DNA of 64,000 bases from Subtercola boreus (GTDB lineage Bacteria; Actinomycetota; Actinomycetes; Actinomycetales; Microbacteriaceae): assembly GCF_006716115.1 (NCBI RefSeq), contig NZ_VFOO01000001.1:1488001-1552000 (forward strand). Direction: 5' to 3'. The position numbers and the translations under genes are program-made. Shown one piece after another: positions 31,089-39,957 of this stretch; position 1 is the stretch's first letter; each line of letters starts with the position of its first letter. Under the pieces are notes generated by a model. That model was given only the letters and a program-made list of their open reading frames with translations, did no database searches and was not told where the DNA came from.

Positions 31089-31481
31089 ATGACCCTCCCC
31101 GACACCCTGCTCGACCTGTTGCAGAAGCCCAGTCCGTGCTTTCTCTCCACCATCATGGCTGACGGCTCTCCGCAGGTGACGGAGACGTGGGTCGACACCG
31201 ACGGGGAGCACATCATCATCAATACCGTGGTCGGCTTCGTGAAGGTGCGGAATGTCGAGCGCGACCCGCGGGTGGCTGTGGCGATCCAGGATCCTGAGAA
31301 CCCGTTCCGGTACATCCAGGTGCGCGGCGAGGTGATCGCCATGACGACGGACGGCGGCGCGGAGAGCATCGAGGCGTTGTCGCAGAAGTACACCGGCCAG
31401 CCCTACCCCTGGTACGGCGGCCGTGACCAGCAGCGCGTCATCCTGACCATCGAAGCGAAGAGCATCAGCGGACAGGGCTGA
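31089..31481 (+). CDS. PPOX-class F420-dependent oxidoreductase
   Basis: This split-barrel flavin/deazaflavin protein has 130 residues. The fold is seen as CFLSTIMADGSPQVTETWVDTDGEHIIINTVVGFVKVRNVERDPRVAVAI, with cores such as VRNVERDPRV, ending IQVRGEVI and RVILTIEAKSI. This group uses the actinobacterial cofactor F420. An AAGGAGCC site precedes the ATG. Confidence 0.88.
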   Translation: MTLPDTLLDLLQKPSPCFLSTIMADGSPQVTETWVDTDGEHIIINTVVGFVKVRNVERDPRVAVAIQDPENPFRYIQVRGEVIAMTTDGGAESIEALSQKYTGQPYPWYGGRDQQRVILTIEAKSISGQG

Positions 31482-31526
31482 CGCCTGCGCTGGCGCACCT
31501 CGCCTCGCGGCACCGGGGTGTCGAAG

Positions 31527-31892
31527 CTAGGTGCTCAGGTCGATGACGGCGAGGAGCACGATGACCACGACGAGCGCCGCGGTGAGCGCCAGCAGCCCGA
31601 CGCTCGGCACGAGGGACTGGCCCGCCCGCCTCCGCCCGGGCAGGGAGACCACGATACGGATGGCGAAGCCCAGCAGCGCGACGAGCAGGGCTCCAGCGAG
31701 CACGTAGGCGACCGTACCGGCGATGTGCGGTGCGCCGAGGTAGCCGAGCAGCAGGGCGCCGAGGTACAGGATGCCCGCCGTGATCATGCCCGCAAACGTG
31801 CGGGTGCCGACATCCCGCCAGAACTTCTCCTCCCGGAACTACTCCATGGGCCACCGCCACGGTTTCCAGGTGCGCTCTTCACTGTCGCTCAT
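31527..31892 (-). pseudogene. Small membrane protein gene interrupted by an amber codon
   Basis: The frame starting with ATG at 31892 encodes 17 residues (MSDSEERTWKPWRWPME) and then hits TAG at 31841-31839. Beyond it the same frame continues without interruption as FREEKFWRDVGTRTFAG, then three hydrophobic segments, to the stop at 31527. Joined, it would be a 121-residue three-helix membrane protein with a single nonsense codon, probably from TAC or TGG. The in-frame ATG at 31787 could still give an 86-residue fragment lacking the soluble start. Function is unknown. Confidence 0.65.
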
Positions 31893-31965
31893 CGGCCCAG
31901 ACTAGCCAACTCGTGAGAGCGGGAATCGTCGCTCGTGGACAGGTGCGGCCGAGCCGCGCCTGCGA

Positions 31966-32202
31966 TCAGCTCGCCGGCAGGTCGGCGTAGGCGCGCTTCA
32001 CGCCGTTGTACCAGTCGAGCGACTTCTTCGGGTGCATCCATCGACCCTTCATCGCATCGCGAGCCGCGGCGTGGGTCTCGTCACCCGACTTCACGGCTTC
32101 TCTGAGGTGCTTGTCCTGGGCTTTGATGATCTCGTCAGCCGTCGCGGCGCGGTGCTCGAGTTCGCACGGGCCGCCGAGGTCCTGGCAGGTCATGGTCTTC
32201 AT
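31966..32202 (-). CDS. DUF1059-type small protein
   Basis: This 78-residue protein resembles the DUF1059 group, predicted to bind metal. It reads KTMTCQDLGGPCELEHRAATADEIIKAQDKHLREAV in pieces, with two cysteines and a histidine as potential ligands, and ends with a WYNGVKRAYADLP helix. AGGAGGAG lies just upstream of the ATG. It follows the sigma factor gene by 34 bases and may be cotranscribed with it. Confidence 0.8.
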   Translation of the reverse strand: MKTMTCQDLGGPCELEHRAATADEIIKAQDKHLREAVKSGDETHAAARDAMKGRWMHPKKSLDWYNGVKRAYADLPAS

Positions 32203-32236
32203 CGTGTTCTCCTCCTGCCGTCGCGGTCGACGGCTT

Positions 32237-33133
32237 CTACTCCAGTGACGTCGGGGAGGGAGAGAATGTGACATCGTTCTTCGCGCGGCGGACGACGCCC
32301 TGCAGCACCTCGGGTTCGGCCCGGAACATGATCGACTGAACGACTCCGTCGACGACGGTGAAGTCGAAGACGACCCTGGCGACGCCACGGAGGAACCAGG
32401 CGAAGCCGGGCCGACCGGCGACGAGAACGGGAAGCGCCGCATGGGCGCTGCCGTTGAAGAACGCCGCAACCTCCTCCCTGCCCTCGATCTGCCGGGGTGT
32501 ACCCGCCACGATCGCGGCCGCGTCGGCGCTCACGCTGGCCCCGGGAGCGAGAAGGGACAGGAGACGCACAAGGTCGCTGCCGCGCGCAGCGGCCATGAAG
32601 GCGTCGACGACCTGCTGGTCGGAGATGGGCCCGCCCGGCTCTGCGTCAGCGATCTTGGCCCGTGCGCGCGAGGCGAGCTTGCGCGCTGCAGCCGGCCCAC
32701 GCTCGAGGATCTCGCCGATGGTGTCGAAGTCGAATCCGAACGACTCGTGGAGCACGAGGGCGACCCGTTCGTTCGGGCTGAGCCGGTCGATCACCACGTG
32801 CAACGCCTGGCCGACAGCTTCGCGCTGCTCAGCCGAATGCGCCGGATCGGGCGCGCCCCCTGCTGTAGCGTCGCGATCCTGGGACGGGATCGGAGTGCTG
32901 CCCTCATCCGCCGGAACGGGCACCGGCACCCGGGACCGCAGGCGATCGATGCACAGCCGAGTGGTCACTGTGGTGAGCCAACCGGGCAGGTTCTCGATCA
33001 CAGCCGTGTTCTCGTTCAGCCGCAGCCACGTCCGCTGCACAATGTCTTCGGCTTCGTGGCGGTCATCGAGAATGCGCGCCGCAATGGCAACCAGCCGGCC
33101 ACGCTGCTGCTCGAACTCGTCCGCCTCCGCCAC
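32237..33133 (-). CDS. ECF41/SigJ-type RNA polymerase sigma factor
   Basis: This sigma-70 family protein has 298 residues. Region 2 reads LVAIAARILDDRHEAEDIVQRTWLRL and region 4 reads LSPNERVALVLHESFGFDFDTIGEIL. A C-terminal SnoaL-like domain (about residues 180-298: DAFMAAARGSDLVRLLSLLAP) is fused on. In ECF41 sigma factors this extension modulates activity and replaces an anti-sigma factor. The start codon is GTG. Targets are unknown. Confidence 0.9.
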   Translation of the reverse strand: MAEADEFEQQRGRLVAIAARILDDRHEAEDIVQRTWLRLNENTAVIENLPGWLTTVTTRLCIDRLRSRVPVPVPADEGSTPIPSQDRDATAGGAPDPAHSAEQREAVGQALHVVIDRLSPNERVALVLHESFGFDFDTIGEILERGPAAARKLASRARAKIADAEPGGPISDQQVVDAFMAAARGSDLVRLLSLLAPGASVSADAAAIVAGTPRQIEGREEVAAFFNGSAHAALPVLVAGRPGFAWFLRGVARVVFDFTVVDGVVQSIMFRAEPEVLQGVVRRAKNDVTFSPSPTSLE

Positions 33134-33215
33134 GGCCTCACCCTACGCCAGACCCGACCGGAATCGGCGGGTCCTGGCGGGAGGTGAGGTGCAGGGGTCT
33201 CTGGCGAACCGCGAG

Positions 33216-33524
33216 TCAGTGGCTCTCGTCGAGCGCGATGAGCGCGCCGTTCCAGCTGTACTTCGTGATCGCGTCGACGAACGTCGCTCCGCTGTCTCCG
33301 CGGCCGATCTGCTCGCCGGATTCCTCGTCGAACAGAGCGACGGTGTGACCGGGATCCGGCTTGCCGCTGGTGATCTCGAATTCGACGCGCACGTCGTGCC
33401 CACCGAGCTTCCCCAGCACGGTGCTCCTGTCCTCGCCGTCCTTGGTGCTCGTCGTGACGAGAGGACCGCCTCCGTGGGCAGCCAGGGCCTCGTTGATGTG
33501 GCTGACAAGTGTGCTCGTGTTCAC
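33216..33524 (-). CDS. Conserved small protein, unknown function
   Basis: I do not recognise this 102-residue soluble protein. It opens VNTSTLVSHINEALAAHGGG and ends with TKYSWNGALIALDESH. The GTG at 33524 is preferred because AGAAGGAT lies about 7 bases upstream; a further 62 codons of open frame upstream cover palindromic promoter-like DNA. It is rich in acidic residues with no membrane segment. Confidence 0.65.
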   Translation of the reverse strand: MNTSTLVSHINEALAAHGGGPLVTTSTKDGEDRSTVLGKLGGHDVRVEFEITSGKPDPGHTVALFDEESGEQIGRGDSGATFVDAITKYSWNGALIALDESH

Positions 33525-33647
33525 GGTGATCCTTCTCTCGGGATGCATCAGCGCGCTCTGCGGGACAACATCACCGTACCGATCGCGCCCGGCCCGGGGC
33601 GACGGGTTGATTTCCGCCGCCCCTCTGTGCAGGTGCTGCGCCACCGC

Positions 33648-33726
33648 GAATCGATTCGATAGGACGCTAAGTGCTCTGAGCGCGCGGATTTCCAGCAGTT
33701 TGCGTCCCATCGAATCGATTCGATGC
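33648..33726. promoter_or_regulatory. Two copies of a perfect CGAATCGATTCG palindrome
   Basis: CGAATCGATTCG occurs at 33648-33659 and again at 33712-33723, 64 bp apart. The second copy is extended to an 18-base perfect palindrome, CATCGAATCGATTCGATG, at 33709-33726. Both lie upstream of the gene starting at 33524 and downstream of the LLM gene. They look like paired operators for a dimeric repressor that is not encoded nearby. The rest of 33525-33749 shows a CG-repeat run next to the LLM stop. Confidence 0.55.
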
Positions 33727-33749
33727 AGGGGCGCGCGCGCGGGGGCGCG

Positions 33750-34823
33750 CTAGCGGACGAGGGCCGCGCGCGACTCGGCGAGCAGCTCCTCGACGCGAGG
33801 CACCACCTGGGTGCCGTAGAGCTCGATGTTCCGCATCATGTTCTCGTGCGGGAGCGTGCCGGCGCTGTACTTCAGGTCGAAACGGTTGGCCCCGAGCACC
33901 TCGATCGTCGCGGCGATCTTCTTCGCGACCGTCTCGGGCGACCCCACGTAGATCGCACCGTTCGGCGTCGCCTCGCCCTCGAACTGCTGGCGGGTGAGGG
34001 GCGGCCAGCCCCGGCTCGCGCCGATCCGCGCGTGCATCAACTGGTAGTGCGGGAAGAACTCTTCCTTGGCCTGTTCGTCGGTCTCGGCGATGTAGCCGGG
34101 CGAATGCACACCGATGGCCTGCATCGGCAGTTCGAGCTGAGTGATGGCCCGCTTGTACAGGTCGACGTAGGGCGCGAAGCGAGCGGATGCCCCACCGATG
34201 ATCGCGAGCATCATGGGCAGCCCGTAGCGGGCGGTGCGCACAACCGACTCGGGGCTTCCACCCACGCCGACCCAGGTGCGGAGAGCTCCGCTCTCGGTGA
34301 CGGGGTACACCGACTGGTTGTCGAGCGGCGCACGGGTGGTGCCGCTCCAGGTGACCGGCTTCTCCTTCAGAAGTTCGGAGAACAGCTCCAGCTTCTCTTC
34401 GAAGAGCTTCTCGTAGTCGCCGAGGTCGTACCCGAAGAGCGGGAACGATTCGGTGAACGACCCCCGGCCGAGAATGACCTCGGCACGACCATCCGACACC
34501 GCATCGAGCGTCGAGAAGCGCTGGAACACGCGCACCGGGTCGTCGGAGCTGAGTACAGTGACAGCCGAGCCGAGGTGGATGTTCGTGGTGCGACCCGCGA
34601 TGGCGGCGAGCACGACATCGGGGGCGGAGACCGCGAAGTCCTCGCGGTGATGCTCACCCACGCCGAAGAAGCTGAGGCCGACCTGATCGGCGAGCACACC
34701 CTCCTCGACCACATTGCGGATCACCTGGGCCTGCGAGACGGCTTCACCATTGGGGGCGTTCGTCACGTCCCCGAAGGTGTCGAGCCCGAATTCGATTCGA
34801 TCTGTTCCCACTGCTTCGGTCAT
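33750..34823 (-). CDS. LLM-class flavin-dependent oxidoreductase
   Basis: This luciferase-like monooxygenase-fold protein has 357 residues. Typical landmarks are LSFFGVGEHHREDFAVSAP, TTNIHLGSAVTVLSSDDPVRV, GRAEVILGRGSFTESFPLF and TWVGVGGSPESV. Members use FMN or F420; the substrate is unknown. The ATG at 34823 is chosen over one 12 codons upstream because it matches the usual N terminus of the family. Confidence 0.88.
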   Translation of the reverse strand: MTEAVGTDRIEFGLDTFGDVTNAPNGEAVSQAQVIRNVVEEGVLADQVGLSFFGVGEHHREDFAVSAPDVVLAAIAGRTTNIHLGSAVTVLSSDDPVRVFQRFSTLDAVSDGRAEVILGRGSFTESFPLFGYDLGDYEKLFEEKLELFSELLKEKPVTWSGTTRAPLDNQSVYPVTESGALRTWVGVGGSPESVVRTARYGLPMMLAIIGGASARFAPYVDLYKRAITQLELPMQAIGVHSPGYIAETDEQAKEEFFPHYQLMHARIGASRGWPPLTRQQFEGEATPNGAIYVGSPETVAKKIAATIEVLGANRFDLKYSAGTLPHENMMRNIELYGTQVVPRVEELLAESRAALVR

Positions 34824-34870
34824 GACGAAACCCTGCCATCCTTTGTCTCTGCTTCTCACAGTCTATGCGT

Positions 34871-34885
34871 TTGTATACAGTACAA
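34871..34885. promoter_or_regulatory. TTGTA-N5-TACAA dyad between LLM and LCP genes
   Basis: TTGTATACAGTACAA is an inverted repeat with 5-base arms in the 147-base divergent gap. It also contains a -10-like TATACA. It may regulate either neighbour; nothing ties it to a specific protein. Confidence 0.4.
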
Positions 34886-34970
34886 CCATGCTGGCGGCTG
34901 AGTATTCCCGGCACCGAAGACCGCCAATTCGGCGGAACTGCCGGGTCGCTCAGGCTTTGGACAGCACCCC

Positions 34971-36449
34971 GTGTCTATGCTCGCTCCGATGACTTCTGCC
35001 ACCACACCCCGCCGCATCCTGACGCCCGAACAGCGCCGGCGCCGGCGCCGTCGACAGGTCGCCACCCGGTGGCTCGTCATCGCCGTCGTGCTCGCGGTGG
35101 TCGCGACGGGCGGTTACGTGGTCTACAACTACCAGCGGTTCGTCGGCGGAATCAACCACATCGACGCGATTCCGGGCGGCACGAACACGACCGGCAAAGA
35201 CCAGAACATCCTTCTCGTCGGCGACGACCACCGACCCGACAACGCGACTCCCGAACAACTCGCCCAGCTCGGCACCGAGGATGACGGCGGCGGAACGAGC
35301 ACCGACACGATGATCGTCGTGCACCTGCCGGCCGACGGCAGCTCAGCCACAATGATCTCCCTGCCCCGCGACTCGTGGGTCGACATCCCGGGTTACGGCC
35401 AGGACAAGCTGAACTCGGCTTTCATCCACGGGGTCGAGGCCGGCGGGAACGACTCAGCCGGGGCGCAACTGCTGATCACGACCATCCAGAACCTGACCGG
35501 GCTGACGATCGACCACTTCGTGCGGGTGTCGCTGCTCGGGTTCTACAACGTGGTCGACGCACTCGGTCCGGTGCAGGTGTGCCTGAACGAGGCGGTGGAC
35601 GATCCGTTCTCGGCGATCGACCTGCCCGCTGGCGTCTCGTCGCTGAACGCGTCGCAGGCCCTCTCGTTCGTTCGCCAACGCCACGGACTGCCGAACGGCG
35701 ACCTCGATCGCCAGGTTCGACAGCAGTACTTCCTCTCGGTCGAGGCGCGTCAGATCCTCTCGGCCGGCACCCTGCTCAACCCGGTCAAACTCGGCAGCGT
35801 GCTCGACGCCATCAGCGCGTCGGTCGAGACCGATCCGGGGCTCAACATCATCGACCTCGCCACGCAGATGCGCGGGCTGAGCGCCGACAAGATCCGTTCG
35901 GCGACGATCCCGATCACCGGCACGCCGACGATCGAGGTCGACGGCTCCGACGTGTCGATCGTCGCTGTCGACACCGAGGCGATGCCAGGGTTCATCGCCG
36001 GAATCCTCGGCACCGGGTCTCCGGATGCTCCCGCCACCGCTTCGGCTTACGACTCCGCCCCGGCGTCGGCGCCGGGCGACGTCACCGTGACCGTACTCAA
36101 CGGCAGCGACGCCGACGGTATCGCGGGCGTGGCCACGGACGCGCTGGCCGGCTACGGGTTCAGCACGGGAGAGCCCGCGTCGGCCGCCGAGTCGCGGGCG
36201 ACCACGGTCATCCAGTACCCGGCTGGCAAGGAGGGCGATGCGAAGGCGGTCGCCGCCTACCTCCCGGGTGCCGCCGTCGAGGTGTCAGCCGACGTGAGCG
36301 ACGTGACGGTCATCCTGGGTTCGGACGGTATCGCCGTCACCGACCCGGCGGTCGCGGAATCCGCCGACCCGGTTGCCCCCGTCGAGACCCCGACACCGGC
36401 CCCCTCGACGCCGGGCACCAGTTACGCACAGGGCGCCTGCATCAACTGA
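34971..36449 (+). CDS. LCP (LytR-CpsA-Psr) family cell-wall polymer ligase
   Basis: This membrane-anchored enzyme has 492 residues. A basic cytoplasmic start and one helix (WLVIAVVLAVVATGGYVVY) precede the LCP domain (about residues 75-270), with NILLVGDDHR, the STDTMIVVHL and ISLPRDSWVDIPGYGQDKLNSAF blocks, and SFVRQRHGLPNGDLDRQVRQQ. A LytR_C-type domain (VTVTVLNGSDADGIAG) follows. LCP enzymes transfer glycopolymers, such as teichoic acid or arabinogalactan-like chains, to peptidoglycan. The start is uncertain: GTG at 34971, or ATG at 34977 or 34989. Confidence 0.9.
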   Translation: MSMLAPMTSATTPRRILTPEQRRRRRRRQVATRWLVIAVVLAVVATGGYVVYNYQRFVGGINHIDAIPGGTNTTGKDQNILLVGDDHRPDNATPEQLAQLGTEDDGGGTSTDTMIVVHLPADGSSATMISLPRDSWVDIPGYGQDKLNSAFIHGVEAGGNDSAGAQLLITTIQNLTGLTIDHFVRVSLLGFYNVVDALGPVQVCLNEAVDDPFSAIDLPAGVSSLNASQALSFVRQRHGLPNGDLDRQVRQQYFLSVEARQILSAGTLLNPVKLGSVLDAISASVETDPGLNIIDLATQMRGLSADKIRSATIPITGTPTIEVDGSDVSIVAVDTEAMPGFIAGILGTGSPDAPATASAYDSAPASAPGDVTVTVLNGSDADGIAGVATDALAGYGFSTGEPASAAESRATTVIQYPAGKEGDAKAVAAYLPGAAVEVSADVSDVTVILGSDGIAVTDPAVAESADPVAPVETPTPAPSTPGTSYAQGACIN

Positions 36450-36572
36450 CGCCGCTGGGGCGGAACCCCCGCGCTCTTGGCCTTCGCCCGCCCGAGAGCG
36501 CATGATGGAGGAGGCGTCCGAACGTGGCAAGGCGTGAGGCCGCCGTCGACAACTCAACGATGAGGCGGCAGC

Positions 36573-37406
36573 GTGACACTGGTATCAGCCACACATTCCC
36601 CGACGCACTCGGCGACAGTCTCCTCACTGGCCGAGGAGCTGGCCGGCGAGTTCCGGCTCCGGCCCCTGCTCGAGAAGATCCTCACGAGTGCGGTGCGCCT
36701 CCTCCAGTGCCACAGCGGTTCGATCTGCACCATCGATGGCCCCTCCGGCACGTACCGCAAAGAGGTCGACCTCGACGTGCACTGCCAGGCCGGGCAGGTG
36801 TTCCAGCTGAGCGAAGGGGTCACCGGGGCCGTCAACAGAGCCGGCGGATTCGTCTCGTTCGACCGCTACGCCGATGTTCCGCGAGGCCATGTCGGGGCCG
36901 ATGACGAACGATACAACAGCCCGGTCATCGGCGTTCCCCTCACTCACAACGGCGAGCTGATCGGAGCTTTCATCGTGTTCGGGATGCCCGGGAGCCACTT
37001 GTTCCTCGAGTCGGATGCCGAACTGCTCACCCATTTCGCCACCCACGCCGCCATTGCCATCGTGAACTCCCGACTGCACAGCCTGGAGCTCGACCGCGCC
37101 GTGACCGCCGCGCTCACCGGCCACTACGCAGGAGCCGGCCAGGACCAGCCCGACGCCGGCACCGATCCGAACCGAGGCCGCGGGCTGTCGGCCCCCCACC
37201 GCCTCACGACCCGCGAGAACGAGGTGCTGCAGCTGGTCATCCGGGGCCTGCCCGACAAGATCATCGCGCACCGGCTCGGAATCTCCGCCAAGACCGTGGA
37301 GAAGCACGTGGGCACCATCCTGCGGAAGACCGGTGCACGCAACCGCACCATGCTCGCCGCACGCACCGACCCCGAGCGCCTGGGCTATGGGGGAAATCCC
37401 GCATAG
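36573..37406 (+). CDS. GAF-domain LuxR-type transcriptional regulator
   Basis: This regulator has 277 residues. An N-terminal GAF sensor (about residues 20-165, with ILTSAVRLLQCHSGSICTID and VIGVPLTHNGELIGAFIVFG) is followed by a short linker and a LuxR helix-turn-helix (LTTRENEVLQLVIRGLPDKIIAHRLGISAKTVEKHVGTILRKTG). It starts with GTG and lies 52 bases upstream of the aldolase gene, so it probably belongs to and controls the aldolase-HAD-DhaLK operon. The ligand is unknown. Confidence 0.87.
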   Translation: MTLVSATHSPTHSATVSSLAEELAGEFRLRPLLEKILTSAVRLLQCHSGSICTIDGPSGTYRKEVDLDVHCQAGQVFQLSEGVTGAVNRAGGFVSFDRYADVPRGHVGADDERYNSPVIGVPLTHNGELIGAFIVFGMPGSHLFLESDAELLTHFATHAAIAIVNSRLHSLELDRAVTAALTGHYAGAGQDQPDAGTDPNRGRGLSAPHRLTTRENEVLQLVIRGLPDKIIAHRLGISAKTVEKHVGTILRKTGARNRTMLAARTDPERLGYGGNPA

Positions 37407-37458
37407 CGGCGTCCCGACGCCCCTGCCTACAGTCGGAGGGCGACAGGAGGAGCGACAC

Positions 37459-38319
37459 GTGAGCGTTGTAGCGTTGAAAGAGATCGTCGACCGGGCATTC
37501 GCCGAGCGGTACGGCGTGCCCGCCATCAACATCGTGAACGACCTGACCTTGGAATCCGTTCTGCAGGCTGCCGTCGACACTCGCAGCCCACTGATCGTGC
37601 AGACCTCGGTGAAGACGGTGCGCGCCATCGGAGCGAAGGTGCTGTTCTCGATGTGGACGTCGATGACCGACGGCATCGAAGTTCCGGTGAGCCTGCACCT
37701 CGACCACTGCCCCTACCGGGAGGTGATCAGCGAGTGCCTGCAACTCGGCTGGAACTCGGTTCTCTTCGACGCCTCTGAACTGCCGGTGGCGGAGAACCAG
37801 CGGCAGACCATCGAAGTGGTCGCCGAGGCACGTCGCTACGGGGCGCATGTCGAGGGAGAGATCGAGTCGATCACGGGAGTGGAAGACGGCATCGGGTCGG
37901 ACACCGAATCCAAACGCCAGTCGCTGGAGGTGTCGCTGGCGTTCATCGAAGCGACCGGCATCGACGTCTTCGCTCCTTCCATCGGCAACGCCCACGGTGT
38001 CTACGCGAAGGAGCCCGAGCTCGACTTCAACAAGGTGTCCGAGCTGGTCGAGGCGCACCCGATCCCTATCGCCCTGCATGGGGGCAGCGGGATGACCGAC
38101 TCCCAGTTCCGCGATCTGATAGCGCGCGGCTGCGCCAAAGTGAACATCTCGACCTCCCTCAAGATGGTCTTCATGCAGTCGACGCTCGCCAGTCTCGAAC
38201 GTGCACGCGACACAGGCAAATGGGATCCGCCCACCCTGTTCGGCGACGTCTCCCGGGCGGTCGTCGACCTCACCTCCGGCCTCGCCCACACGTTCGGCAG
38301 CGCCGGAAAAGCCTGGTGA
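37459..38319 (+). CDS. Class II fructose-bisphosphate aldolase-family protein
   Basis: This zinc-dependent ketose-bisphosphate aldolase has 286 residues, of the GatY/KbaY/FbaA family. Visible motifs are SLHLDHC with the catalytic Asp and zinc His, HVEGEIESI, GNAHGVY and ALHGGSGM. It cleaves or forms a ketose phosphate with dihydroxyacetone phosphate; the aldehyde partner is unknown. AGGAGG precedes the GTG start. Only four bases separate it from the HAD gene. Confidence 0.9.
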   Translation: MSVVALKEIVDRAFAERYGVPAINIVNDLTLESVLQAAVDTRSPLIVQTSVKTVRAIGAKVLFSMWTSMTDGIEVPVSLHLDHCPYREVISECLQLGWNSVLFDASELPVAENQRQTIEVVAEARRYGAHVEGEIESITGVEDGIGSDTESKRQSLEVSLAFIEATGIDVFAPSIGNAHGVYAKEPELDFNKVSELVEAHPIPIALHGGSGMTDSQFRDLIARGCAKVNISTSLKMVFMQSTLASLERARDTGKWDPPTLFGDVSRAVVDLTSGLAHTFGSAGKAW

Positions 38320-38323
38320 CCGG

Positions 38324-39154
38324 ATGCCCGCCCTTCTCTTCGACTGCGACGGAGTGCTCGCCGACACCGAACGGTTCGGTCATCTCCCCGCGTTCAATCA
38401 GATGTTCGAGGAATTCGGTCTGCCCGTGCACTGGTCGGAGGCCGACTATGCCGAAAAAGTGCTGATCGGCGGAGGCAAGGAGCGCATAGCGAGCACGCTG
38501 ACGCCGGAATTCGTGGCCCAGAACGGCCTACCGGCTGACCCGGGTGAGCGCGCGGCCCTCGTGGCGCGGTGGCACCGGCGGAAGACGGAGATCTACACCG
38601 GGCTCGTGGCGGCGGGGGCGATGCCGGCCCGCCCGGGTATCGACAGACTGGCCCGTGAGGCGGCCGAGCGGGGCTTCACCCTGGCCGTCGCCTCGACATC
38701 GGCCGAGCCCGCCGTTCGCGCGGTACTCGAACACGCGGTGGGAACGGAGCGTGCGGGCGCGTTCACCATCTTCGCCGGGGACATCGTTCCCGCGAAGAAA
38801 CCCGCACCCGACATCTACCTGCACGCCCTCGATGCACTGTCACTCGACGCGAGCGACGCGGTGGTCATCGAGGACAGCGCGAACGGACTCGCCGCAGCCC
38901 GGGCCGCGGGGCTCACGACGATTGTGACGGTGTCGAGCTTCACGGCCGACGAGGACTTCTCAGGCGCCTCACTCGTCGTCAGTTCGCTGGGCGACCCGTC
39001 GCCGGGTGAACAGCTGACGATTCTGGATGCCCGTGCCGGAGTCCGGCCGCAGGGCTTCGTCACACTCGACGACGTGGTCGCGGTGCTGCACGCCGCAACG
39101 ACCACCCCCACCGACCCTTCCACCACCTCGCCCGACCAGGAGGTTCGACCATGA
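38324..39154 (+). CDS. HAD-superfamily phosphatase, CbbY-like
   Basis: This sugar-phosphate phosphatase or mutase has 276 residues. HAD motif I is FDCDGVLADTE with both Asp residues, motif II lies at VASTSAEP, the Lys at PAKKPAPDIY and motif IV at VIEDSANGLAAARAAGL. The cap resembles CbbY, which removes xylulose-1,5-bisphosphate. A C-terminal extension of about 30 residues is Thr/Pro-rich. It overlaps the DhaL start as ATGA. It may remove dead-end phosphates made by the aldolase. Confidence 0.87.
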   Translation: MPALLFDCDGVLADTERFGHLPAFNQMFEEFGLPVHWSEADYAEKVLIGGGKERIASTLTPEFVAQNGLPADPGERAALVARWHRRKTEIYTGLVAAGAMPARPGIDRLAREAAERGFTLAVASTSAEPAVRAVLEHAVGTERAGAFTIFAGDIVPAKKPAPDIYLHALDALSLDASDAVVIEDSANGLAAARAAGLTTIVTVSSFTADEDFSGASLVVSSLGDPSPGEQLTILDARAGVRPQGFVTLDDVVAVLHAATTTPTDPSTTSPDQEVRP

Positions 39155-39858
39155 CAGACTCCCCCACCGACCAGACTGCGAGCCTCAGTCCTTCACACGA
39201 CGGTCCGAGCGCAGATCCGCAGCCCGACCACGATCTGAGGGCGGCCGAACTCGTTGTGCGCACCATCTCCGAGGAGGCCATCGCGCAGGAGAAGTACTTC
39301 GGGGACCTCGACTCCGTCGTCGGCGACGGCGATTTCGGGTACTCGCTCGCCCGCGGTTTCGAATTCGTGCTCGCCGAATGGGACGACATCGACCGCGCCG
39401 ACGCAGGCGCCTTCCTCAGCAAGGTCGCCACGATGATCACCGGCCACATCGGCGGCACCTCGGGCCCCCTCTGGGGCACCGCATTCCTCCGGGCGGGTAC
39501 CCGGCTCAAAGGCCAATCCGACCTCGGGACCGCCGACGTCGTCGATGCCCTCCGCGGAGCGATCGAGGGCATCAAGAAACGCGGAAAGTCCGATGTCGGC
39601 GACAAGACCCTGCTCGACGCGCTGGTACCGGCGGTCGATGCACTCGAAGCCTCTTTCGCCTCGGGCGACGACACCCGCACAGCTCTCGCCGCCATGGCCA
39701 CGACGGCCCGCAGTTCCGCCGAGGCTACGAGCACCCTCGAAGCGCGACGAGGCAGGGCGAGCTACAGCGGAGAACGCAGCATCGGCTCCGTCGATGCGGG
39801 CGCCGTGGGCGTCGCCGTCCTCATCGAGAAAGTCGCCAGCATCTGGCCGGCGCCCTGA
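39151..39858 (+). CDS. dhaL: Dihydroxyacetone kinase ADP/ATP-binding subunit (DhaL/DAK2)
   Basis: This DAK2-domain protein has 235 residues. The acidic metal-binding motif reads LDSVVGDGDFG. The phosphate lid GGTSGPLWG and the late DAGAVG motif complete the nucleotide site. It starts with a disordered Asp/Ser/Pro-rich stretch of about 30 residues. It should work with the DhaK at 39958. Whether it uses a PTS phosphate donor through DhaM or free ATP cannot be told; no dhaM lies in the window. Confidence 0.87.
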   Translation: MTDSPTDQTASLSPSHDGPSADPQPDHDLRAAELVVRTISEEAIAQEKYFGDLDSVVGDGDFGYSLARGFEFVLAEWDDIDRADAGAFLSKVATMITGHIGGTSGPLWGTAFLRAGTRLKGQSDLGTADVVDALRGAIEGIKKRGKSDVGDKTLLDALVPAVDALEASFASGDDTRTALAAMATTARSSAEATSTLEARRGRASYSGERSIGSVDAGAVGVAVLIEKVASIWPAP

Positions 39859-39957
39859 CAGCTGCCGATCATCCCGTTCGATCACGACCCGCACCACCCT
39901 CAATACCCGCACCGCCCGCTTGATCCGCAGCACCCTCACAGAGACGTGGAGAAGACC

